From Flavonifractor sp. An100 (GTDB lineage: Bacteria; Bacillota; Clostridia; Oscillospirales; Oscillospiraceae), in the NCBI RefSeq assembly GCF_002161175.1, contig NZ_NFMA01000022.1, forward strand, positions 1-56,212: a DNA stretch of 56,212 nt, read 5' to 3'. The translations under genes and the position numbers were made by a program. Below, one piece after another: positions 50,615 through 56,212 of this stretch (positions are counted from its first letter, which is position 1; the number at the start of each line of letters is the position of its first letter). Below the pieces are notes generated by a model. The model was not told the origin of the DNA. It saw nothing but the letters and a program-made list of their open reading frames with translations, and did no database searches.

Positions 50615-51556
50615 TTACAGCTCGCCGCAGTAGGGGTACTCCTCCAATTCTTCCGGGGAAAATCCCTCCGACAGCAGAAAGTCGATCTCGTCCGGGGAGC
50701 AGCCGAAGGCGCCCGCCACCGATTTCAGTTCCTGAATGTACTCCGACTCCGCAGGATCAAGAGCCGGCGTCGCGTAGCGGGAGGAAGGAGACCAGGAAAC
50801 GCCGTATGGAACGCGCCACTGGGGAAACAGACGGCTGGCATCGAATGCCGCCTGGGAGAAGCAGCCGTCAGAGGACACTTTCAGGATGTCGCCCGCTCGG
50901 AGCATCACTTTCTCCGGGCGTAAATTCGCAGGCAGATTCAGCATCCGGACACTACCACGCAGAATTGCCTCTGTGGAGGCATAGACCAAAAGCTTTGCAT
51001 CTGTATAGTGGTAGATACATAGGGGGTTGTCCCCCTTGACAAAGTAGAGGTTGTCCGCACCGTCCAGTACGGTGAAGGTGAAAGAGCCGGATACTTGCTC
51101 GGCCATGTTACGCAGGCTGGAGAAGTCAAGCCGGTTTTGCCGCTGGAGCAACTGCACCGCAATATAGCTGTCCGTCTGGATTTTAGTCTTTGGAAGATGG
51201 AGGGAATCGCGCAGCGCCACATCATTGTACAAAACCCCGTTGTGAGCCAGAGCGAAATCCACCGCACCGGTCCTGCCGGGGAAGGGGTGGTTGTTATAGT
51301 TTCTCCGCGCACTCCCCTGCGTCGTCATACGGGTATGGCCCATGATGACGGCGGCGTCCCCCGGAATGTGGAAGCGCATCCTGTGCGCGACCACGGGCCG
51401 CTTGTAGATACGGAGCCTTCCTCCGCTGTTGTAGGCGACTCCCGTGGCGTCTGTGCCCCGAACCTCACAGGCCGACGCGAGGTTGTACAGCGCCAGAGAT
51501 TTGTGCCGTCCACTCATCCGGCGTCCGTAGTCCATCAGGCCAAATAAGCAGCACAT
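50615..51556 (-). CDS. class II glutamine amidotransferase-like protein
   Basis: 313 residues starting MCCLFGLMDYGRRMSG; Cys2 would be the Ntn nucleophile after Met removal (Cys3 is an alternative). Family blocks: ACEVRGTDATGVAYNSGGRL, MGHTRMTTQGSARRNYNNHP and FALAHNGVLYN. It would release ammonia from glutamine for the neighbouring amidoligase. Its ATG overlaps the amidoligase stop by one base. The C-terminal 80 residues lack recognisable features. Such pairs are known in phages and conjugative elements and have been proposed to make peptide or protein modifications. Confidence 0.88.
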   Translation of the reverse strand: MCCLFGLMDYGRRMSGRHKSLALYNLASACEVRGTDATGVAYNSGGRLRIYKRPVVAHRMRFHIPGDAAVIMGHTRMTTQGSARRNYNNHPFPGRTGAVDFALAHNGVLYNDVALRDSLHLPKTKIQTDSYIAVQLLQRQNRLDFSSLRNMAEQVSGSFTFTVLDGADNLYFVKGDNPLCIYHYTDAKLLVYASTEAILRGSVRMLNLPANLRPEKVMLRAGDILKVSSDGCFSQAAFDASRLFPQWRVPYGVSWSPSSRYATPALDPAESEYIQELKSVAGAFGCSPDEIDFLLSEGFSPEELEEYPYCGEL

Positions 51557-52668
51557 TATAGCTCCACCTCGCTCTCTACCGCTTCATTGACATACAGACG
51601 TCTCTCTTTCAGATACTGGACCAGCTCCGGGGCCGTACATCCGGCAACGAATGTGGTCCAGGACAAAGCTTTTACCTCCTCATCAGACAGAAAAAGGGCC
51701 ACATCGCAGATTCGGTCAACGAGCTGCAATGTGGCCATCACCGTATTATATTTCAATGTCCCGCGGAACATCCGGAACTCAATGGTGCTGTAATTCTGGA
51801 GGTTGACGCAAGTATATCGTCCGCCGTGATACCCCTTTTTGGCGTGATTCAGGATCTCACGGGGCTGTTCCTTGTACCCATATCGAGCAGCCCACTGCTC
51901 TAACTGGCGCGGGGTCCTCCGGCTGAACTTGAGCAGTTCCTCCCAGTGTTTTTCAACGAAGTACAAGATTCTGGCAATGCAGGCGTCCTGCTGGCCCTCT
52001 GCTTCTCCAAATGCACGGCGGCTTACATGGATATGCAGGCCGCACGTCCCTGCCTGATGGCTCTTGTAGCCCAGCTCCGCCGCTTTGCGGAGAAGCTCTG
52101 CCCATGGTACTTCGCTCTGGTGATAGGCCAGCGTCATCGGATGGGTCACCAACTCAAACCCATCGTTCAGAGAGCCGTCGTGCTTGCAGTAAAAATACTC
52201 CGCGCCGCTTCCGTTTGCCGTCTCCAAAATCGAGCGGGCATTGTGGTCACATTCCCCGCCCTCGTCAATCTCCAATTCCACACCCATGAAGCGCTCTCCC
52301 TCCCCGTAGAAAATCGGAGTGGGCTTATAGTAGTAGTCCTGAATGATCCGCCCATGGGTGTGATTTTCATGGCAGTCATAGCAGAGGGGGGCGTCCTCGT
52401 CGTCATCCTCATAGTAGACGTCATCCACATGCAAGATGCGGCCGCACCGGTCACAGGATGTGTAGTAGCGGTCATAGCAGCTCTGGCAGAGCGGCGTATC
52501 CTCGTCCCCGGCGTTATCGTCGCGCCAGATGCGGGTATAGCAGTGGGAGCACAAAACGGTGTTCTCCTCCGCACAGGTTGCGCACAGTTCTTCCTCATCC
52601 AGACAGCAGCATTCATCTCTCGGAGTGACCTCGCCACAGTGGGAACAGATAAAGGTGTTTTCACGCAT
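51556..52668 (-). CDS. amidoligase-family protein with zinc-ribbon N terminus
   Basis: 370 residues. N-terminal (1-105) carries about eight CxxC pairs forming zinc ribbons (CSHCGEVTPRDECCC, CSHCYTRIW, CDRCGRIL). The rest is an Amidoligase_2 (COOH-NH2 ligase) domain: MGVELEIDEGGECDHNARSI, KHDGSLNDGFELVTHPMT, AGTCGLHIHVSR, STIEFRMFRGTLKYNT. These ligases join a carboxylate to an amine using ATP, in the glutamine synthetase fold. Ribbons suggest binding to nucleic acid or protein. GGGAGGAC precedes the ATG. Confidence 0.9.
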   Translation of the reverse strand: MRENTFICSHCGEVTPRDECCCLDEEELCATCAEENTVLCSHCYTRIWRDDNAGDEDTPLCQSCYDRYYTSCDRCGRILHVDDVYYEDDDEDAPLCYDCHENHTHGRIIQDYYYKPTPIFYGEGERFMGVELEIDEGGECDHNARSILETANGSGAEYFYCKHDGSLNDGFELVTHPMTLAYHQSEVPWAELLRKAAELGYKSHQAGTCGLHIHVSRRAFGEAEGQQDACIARILYFVEKHWEELLKFSRRTPRQLEQWAARYGYKEQPREILNHAKKGYHGGRYTCVNLQNYSTIEFRMFRGTLKYNTVMATLQLVDRICDVALFLSDEEVKALSWTTFVAGCTAPELVQYLKERRLYVNEAVESEVEL

Positions 52669-52671
52669 AAT

Positions 52672-53043
52672 TTAGTCCTCCCTTAAAATCAAAAGGCCGG
52701 AGTCTGTCTGTAAAAACAGCTCCAGCGAGTGGAAATAATGTTGAAAGCGGGTCAGCTGACCCGGCGTCAGGTCTGTAAAAGAGTCTGAATCGGGCGTGAT
52801 CCCACAGAGAAAGCAGGGGCCGTATACGACATCGTATACGCCCCCTGTTTCCGGATGGTACAAGACCCGGTTTGGCGGCAGATTGAGCAGTTTTCCCTCA
52901 TCGTTGCAGATCAGGGCCACGGGTTCCTCGAAGGGATAAAGGGCCTGGATTGTTCCCCCAACGGCGGCCTGCATTGCAACAAGCGTGTTGGGGATCTGTT
53001 CTGTCCTTGGACGTTCTCCCGGTTCAAGTTTCAGAATTTTCGT
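52672..53043 (-). CDS. DUF3846 protein, apparent ACG start
   Basis: The family core is clear: VALICNDEGKLLNLPPNRVL and VYDVVYGPCFLCGITPDSDS. The first ATG (52974) would cut off the conserved N terminus; in-frame upstream the sequence reads TKILKLEPGERPRTEQIPNT, which matches the usual MKIL-LEPG start of DUF3846 except that the first codon is ACG (53043), preceded by stop TAA. AAGGAGGAG lies 7 bases before ACG. So the gene either starts at ACG (or ATT two codons on), or has lost its ATG. Role unknown; these proteins accompany amidoligases in mobile elements. It lies 3 bases before the amidoligase gene. Confidence 0.75.
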   Translation of the reverse strand, partial: TKILKLEPGERPRTEQIPNTLVAMQAAVGGTIQALYPFEEPVALICNDEGKLLNLPPNRVLYHPETGGVYDVVYGPCFLCGITPDSDSFTDLTPGQLTRFQHYFHSLELFLQTDSGLLILRED

Positions 53044-53158
53044 TTAGTTTCTCCTCCTTCAAAATCAGATCGATGGCGGCACATAATGCAGCAGCCGCAC
53101 CAGCGATGAGAACCGCCCATATATCGCTGGGGGTAAAGGTCAGTTTATCATTGGGGAT
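53024..53158 (-). pseudogene. small membrane protein remnant or non-canonical start
   Basis: An open frame of 44 codons reads NDKLTFTPSDIWAVLIAGAA and AAALCAAIDLILKEEKLNEN; it has one hydrophobic segment and a polar tail. AAAGGAGGG is upstream but the frame has no ATG, GTG or TTG after it; an ATG (53146) exists one base out of frame and stops after three codons. A one-base indel near the start is the simplest reading. Its TGA lies inside the next gene's start region, suggesting former coupling. Confidence 0.4.
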
Positions 53159-53191
53159 CGCCCTCCTTTCGCATAGAGATGGGTACGCAGG

Positions 53192-53266
53192 TCAGGCGCT
53201 GCTCATAAGCGTTCCAAGCAGCCGCCACAGGATCGTGCGGATTGCCAGTAAAATTGTGCGAAGCAT
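53192..53266 (-). CDS. 24-residue hydrophobic peptide
   Basis: ATG 53266 to TGA 53192 encodes MLRTILLAIRTILWRLLGTL and ends MSSA. GAGGAGGG is placed 9 bases upstream. The peptide would form a single amphipathic or membrane helix with Arg residues, as in type I toxin or leader peptides. No family is recognisable. It is the first ORF after the 18-bp hairpin at 53353. Confidence 0.5.
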   Translation of the reverse strand: MLRTILLAIRTILWRLLGTLMSSA

Positions 53267-53352
53267 GTTTGTTTTCCCTCCTCTTTTCGGTATATTTGGG
53301 GCAGTGGGATGAAAAAGGTATGTGCTTCTCTTCAAATCCGCCCCAAAACAAA

Positions 53353-53402
53353 ATAGGCCCCAGTTCCCGTCAGCGACTGAAAATACGGGAACTGGGGCCT
53401 AT
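53353..53402 (-). terminator. 18-bp perfect inverted repeat with T tract on minus strand
   Basis: ATAGGCCCCAGTTCCCGT (53353-53370) and ACGGGAACTGGGGCCTAT (53385-53402) with a 14-base loop. On the minus strand TTTTGTTTT follows, so it ends transcription arriving at the amidoligase operon, or acts as attenuator just before it. Nothing upstream on that strand is a convincing gene. Confidence 0.75.
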
Positions 53403-53522
53403 CTGTTCAATAATATATGATTACAGAAGGACAAAATAACGCCAAACAAACTGATAAGGGAAGCGGCTTTAGTGCAGGCAGTTTCCCGCCTACAATTGTT
53501 TCGCGAAAGGAGAAAACTTATT

Positions 53523-53729
53523 ATGAAAGGCACTGATATGAGTTTTGAGTTTGAGGATAAGATGACAGAAGTTGAATATGAGTACTTGACCCCCAAGGAA
53601 GTAATGGCAATTTTATGTATTGGCCGTAACAAATTTTATGAACTCGTTAACTCAGGAAAGCTCCCTGCGTCTCGTATAGGAAAACTGTGGAGAGTCAAAC
53701 GGAATGATATCGAGGCGCTTTTCACTTAA
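53523..53729 (+). CDS. excisionase-type HTH protein
   Basis: 68 residues from ATG 53523 (AAAGGAG 10 bases upstream; ATG 53538 possible). The domain EYLTPKEVMAILCIGRNKFY with NSGKLPASRIGKLWRVKRND is the helix-turn-helix 17/excisionase family found beside tyrosine integrases and in plasmid-mobilising elements. An acidic lead precedes it. No integrase is visible near; it may direct excision of the island or regulate its genes. Confidence 0.85.
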   Translation: MKGTDMSFEFEDKMTEVEYEYLTPKEVMAILCIGRNKFYELVNSGKLPASRIGKLWRVKRNDIEALFT

Positions 53730-53732
53730 ATG

Positions 53733-53838
53733 GGCAGATGGGCGGATGAGCAGAACAAAACTGATTTTTGTCCTAAAAGGGACATGATAACGAGGCTATT
53801 TTAAAAGAGATTTCCAACTGCTCATCCGCCCATCTGCC
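53733..53838. repeat. 21-bp perfect inverted repeat, 64-bp spacer
   Basis: GGCAGATGGGCGGATGAGCAG (53733-53753; first 20 bases shown would be GGCAGATGGGCGGATGAGCA) and its reverse complement at 53818-53838. It begins 4 bases after the excisionase stop and ends 11 bases before the convergent gene's stop. The spacer holds a small TTTTGTCC/GGGACA hairpin. It may be a terminator of unusual length, or a protein-binding or processing site. Confidence 0.7.
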
Positions 53839-53848
53839 TTTCCTCAAA

Positions 53849-55009
53849 TCACGGTATCAAATAACGATAACAGAACGGATTAAATCGTGCGGCGGTTATG
53901 ATAGCGGCGTTTATATACCATTCTTTTGATGGATAGTCTGCCCAAAACGGCGGACCCTGCAAATCACATATATTTATTCCAAAGCAGTTCTGAAATAGAT
54001 TTTTCTCTTGCTGAGGAAAGTCAGAAACTATTTTACAAAAAACTTCAATACTGGCCTGCCATGATGATATGTCGCTAAAGCTATCATAAATAGTGAAGTT
54101 CCACCGCTCAATGTCATCATCATCATCGTCATCATCGTCTAGGTTAAAAAGCGAAGGGGCAAGATAGACTGTCTGAAACGCTGCCGTGTGTTTATTAAAC
54201 AGCTCGAATGAAGCTCTGTAATCTACTTGGCTATAAATATCATTTGTACTCGTATGTAGGCACGCGAGGACACAGGTAGAGTATACCAAAGCGTTTAGTA
54301 TGCTCTGATAATGTAAATCTGTAAGGTGATAATTCTGCAGCTTTTTCGACCTGCCAATTCTTTGCGGAAACGAAAGAAATTCGACAAAGTCCTCATGTGT
54401 TTTCAGTTTTTTGATCGCATTGGGATATTGGCTTCTTTTTTGTTTTAAGAAATCCGTTATATACGACTCGACTGAAAATCGTTTGGAAAATGTGGTAATA
54501 ATTCGAGACTGATTGTCAATTGTTTTCTCGTGTGAATCGCAAACTGAGAAAATGTCTGCCGGGCAACCGCCATCAATCTCACAGTTGTTATAAAATGCAA
54601 ACAGTAAATATGGTAGGAGCGCAACTATCTTTGGCTTGTTGCTTAACCCATACATAGCATAACGAGGTTGAAATTTGCGCATTTTGAAATGATCGTTTAT
54701 ATGAGAATAGCTCTTGCGGGACTCTGCGGTAGACCAATGGAAATCTTCATTTTCAAAGTTCCAATTTTCAACAAGCGCTTTTTGTGTTACTTGTGCTTCC
54801 TCCGCGGTTGCCGGCCTCACTTGATACTCATGGCATTCGATGAGTGCCTCCAAATATTTTCCGCAGCGTTCAATTACAGGTGACAAAGAGTCATTTGGCT
54901 CATTCGCTCTTCTGGTATACTTTACGGTTTCCTTTATTTCTTCCATAGCTTCGTTGAGAATATCAGATTCTGTAGCGGCAATATTGTCCTTCAATTTTTT
55001 CTTTAAAAT
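53849..55009 (-). CDS. hypothetical protein, about 381-386 aa, start uncertain
   Basis: Unrecognised family. The body is a mixed helical protein with a KNCEID-type Cys-rich stretch absent and an odd run of nine Asp (LDDDDDDDDDIERWNFTIYD) encoded by GAT/GAC repeats. The best ribosome site, AGGAGG (55015-55020), is 5 bases before an ATT (55009), and 20 bases before an in-frame TTG (54994); no ATG fits, so the true start is either ATT or TTG. No membrane helix or signal peptide. Codon use is AT-rich, foreign to the backbone. Confidence 0.6.
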   Translation of the reverse strand: MLKKKLKDNIAATESDILNEAMEEIKETVKYTRRANEPNDSLSPVIERCGKYLEALIECHEYQVRPATAEEAQVTQKALVENWNFENEDFHWSTAESRKSYSHINDHFKMRKFQPRYAMYGLSNKPKIVALLPYLLFAFYNNCEIDGGCPADIFSVCDSHEKTIDNQSRIITTFSKRFSVESYITDFLKQKRSQYPNAIKKLKTHEDFVEFLSFPQRIGRSKKLQNYHLTDLHYQSILNALVYSTCVLACLHTSTNDIYSQVDYRASFELFNKHTAAFQTVYLAPSLFNLDDDDDDDDDIERWNFTIYDSFSDISSWQASIEVFCKIVSDFPQQEKNLFQNCFGINICDLQGPPFWADYPSKEWYINAAIITAARFNPFCYRYLIP

Positions 55010-55155
55010 GGTCGCCTCCTTGTCAATGTCAAAATTTTTGGAGTATTGTGTATCCGCGTATGGTCCTGAACTAGAAAATAATCTTCCGTTATTGTACCAT
55101 CAAGCATGTCAATGGCCATGACAACAGCTTATCAACCAATAAGGAGGATATGACA

Positions 55156-55719
55156 ATGTCAATTCCCAATATGGATCAAATTGTGGGGGCTCTTTCGAAA
55201 GGGAACCGAAATAGGCTTGGAATCATCTCTCAACCCGCTGGCGGCCCGTTATTTCTGTGGAGACGCTGCCGCTTTCAAATTGTCAGTCTTGATATTTTTC
55301 TCAACGGGACTCATTGGGATAAGTCCAGCTTTACGGAAAATGTGTTCCTGAAACAAGCTAGGGGCAGCAAGCCCGCATGGTATGTGTTAGCGGACGCTGA
55401 TTTAAACTGTACACGTTCTTCTTTGGACGGTGTACAATCCGACCTTACGATTTACGCCATGATGGTGCCGACAAAGCCGAACAGCCATGACCCGAATAAT
55501 AGCGATGTGGAGCAAAATATTCCCATTTGTCTTAAAGCGCTATTCAACCAATTTGGTTCAGCTGCCGCACTGATCCAAGATCAGAACATTGCGCTGTTGT
55601 GGCAAGCGGAAAGGGATGCTCTATTAAGCAAGTATTCCCACATGGGTATCCAAACAAAAAAGGTGCACGCGGAGGATACGACTAATGAAGGTGGACTTTT
55701 GGAAGACGTTCAATACTGA
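55156..55719 (+). CDS. hypothetical protein, 187 aa
   Basis: Unrecognised. ATG 55156 is 8 bases after AAGGAGG (ATG 55150 is too close). It begins MSIPNMDQIVGALSKGNRNR and contains FLNGTHWDKSSFTENVFLKQ, LFNQFGSAAALIQDQNIALL and an acidic C terminus. No membrane segment. It is divergent from the 381-aa gene, whose start region shares the AT-rich space, and its end overlaps the next gene by 35 bases. Confidence 0.6.
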   Translation: MSIPNMDQIVGALSKGNRNRLGIISQPAGGPLFLWRRCRFQIVSLDIFLNGTHWDKSSFTENVFLKQARGSKPAWYVLADADLNCTRSSLDGVQSDLTIYAMMVPTKPNSHDPNNSDVEQNIPICLKALFNQFGSAAALIQDQNIALLWQAERDALLSKYSHMGIQTKKVHAEDTTNEGGLLEDVQY

Positions 55720-56158
55720 GCTATCGCCAAATGAAGCTCATTGGGAAATACCCAGAAGCATCGAAGACGTTCGTTCAGTGGAAGACCAAATGGATGTTCT
55801 CTCCTGCCTCGCCCTACTGACTCCTGAGCCTGAGGCTCCACCCCCGCCCCCTAAAGGGGCTGTGCTCAGCAGCGCAAGAGAATGTATGTATCCTGTACAA
55901 AGTCTTTTGCTGCTCACCGGTACAGCCAACGATCCCCCTATGGGTGAATTATGCTGTGAACCCGACATAGACTGCGGGGATCCAATTGAATGCACAGATA
56001 TGCTGCTTCCACTGCCCGGCCATGTACTCCGGCCTCGACCGCCAGATATTTCTGGCGGCCTTGGTCGGAACCGGCAGAAGCGCGATATCGTGGACCTTGC
56101 TACGAAAATAAGTAGCGAGGGCGTGAACCTTGACAAACAGGCTTTCAACGCCTCATGA
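55685..56158 (+). CDS. hypothetical protein, 157 aa
   Basis: Unrecognised. ATG 55685 lies within the end of the previous gene, in another frame; the start resembles MKVDFWKTFNTELSPNEAHW. A Pro-rich stretch (PEPEAPPPPPKGAV) follows, then Cys-containing segments (MGELCCEPDIDCGDPIEC) and a basic C terminus (GLGRNRQKRDIVDLATKIS). A clear stem with arms CCGCCAGA and TCTGGCGG lies in the coding strand at 56039-56058. Reading frame and base use change near the Pro-rich stretch, so this could be partly non-coding or frameshifted. Confidence 0.45.
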   Translation: MKVDFWKTFNTELSPNEAHWEIPRSIEDVRSVEDQMDVLSCLALLTPEPEAPPPPPKGAVLSSARECMYPVQSLLLLTGTANDPPMGELCCEPDIDCGDPIECTDMLLPLPGHVLRPRPPDISGGLGRNRQKRDIVDLATKISSEGVNLDKQAFNAS

Positions 56159-56212
56159 AAAACCATCGCAGCACAAAAAGCGGCAGGCCAAAACCTGTCG
56201 CCGGCCGAAGTA

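Noticed and set aside
1-56212. CRISPR array or insertion sequence
   Set aside because: No set of regularly spaced repeats and no transposase-like frame with flanking inverted repeats was found on reading both strands.

Overview
The window looks like chromosome from a GC-rich, gut-type Firmicute of class Clostridia, most likely Oscillospiraceae (Flavonifractor/Lawsonibacter-like). This rests on the gene families present (YlmH, DUF896, DegV, YtvI-type AI-2E transporter, class III fructose-1,6-bisphosphatase, ECF transporter, VPQTG surface anchor), strong AGGAGG ribosome sites and frequent TTG/GTG starts. It is inference from content, not a database match. No rRNA operon, CRISPR array or transposase was seen.

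Positions 1-40,440 are ordinary chromosome with high-GC codon use. The left part holds an XRE regulator divergent from an unlisted 47-codon gene, YlmH, two small domain proteins, DegV, a YtvI-like permease, a membrane-anchored HtrA protease, a DEAD-box helicase, PspC, an acetyltransferase and NADP-type glutamate dehydrogenase. At 10,246-15,847 a minus-strand operon runs from a consensus promoter through a cobalamin riboswitch and a strong hairpin. It encodes a secreted alpha/alpha-toroid protein, a secreted DUF4430 protein, an EcfT permease, and one 870-residue polypeptide carrying both ECF ATPases and the S component. The toroid and DUF4430 domains correspond to the two halves of animal transcobalamin, so I read this as a B12 capture and import system. 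After it come a penicillin-binding-type lipoprotein, a CapA-like lipoprotein, release factor 3, HAD phosphatases, fructose-1,6-bisphosphatase, a MATE pump and an amidohydrolase. Next are a dehydrogenase/permease operon with a separate sodium symporter, and a c-di-GMP-I riboswitch driving a wall-anchored Big/Cna-B adhesin. The segment ends with MgtE, a ThrE-SGNH-DUF4358 operon, a second DegV, a racemase-like protein and a ComEC-like hydrolase.

At 40,443-40,487 lies the 3' part of a tRNA-Arg(CCU), from anticodon loop to CCA, with its terminator but without a 5' half. This is the expected scar of an element integrated in the anticodon loop, so everything to the right (to the window end, and probably beyond) is best read as an integrated island. 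The sequence there is less GC-rich and gene content changes abruptly.

The island opens with the most unusual locus in the window: six co-directional genes encoding a WYL regulator, a dynamin-like GTPase, a tail-anchored membrane protein, a 1018-residue HerA/FtsK-type ATPase, a PoNe-type PD-(D/E)xK DNase and a PoNi-like (DUF1910/DUF1911) immunity protein, with gaps of a few bases or overlaps. I know of no described system with this composition; it could be a membrane-associated anti-phage system or a toxin-delivery machine. It is followed by a small XRE regulator, a serine recombinase divergent from a Phd/RelE-type toxin-antitoxin pair, and an amidoligase/class II glutamine amidotransferase/DUF3846 operon preceded by very small ORFs. 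An excisionase-like protein with a 21-bp inverted repeat and three unrecognised genes close the window.
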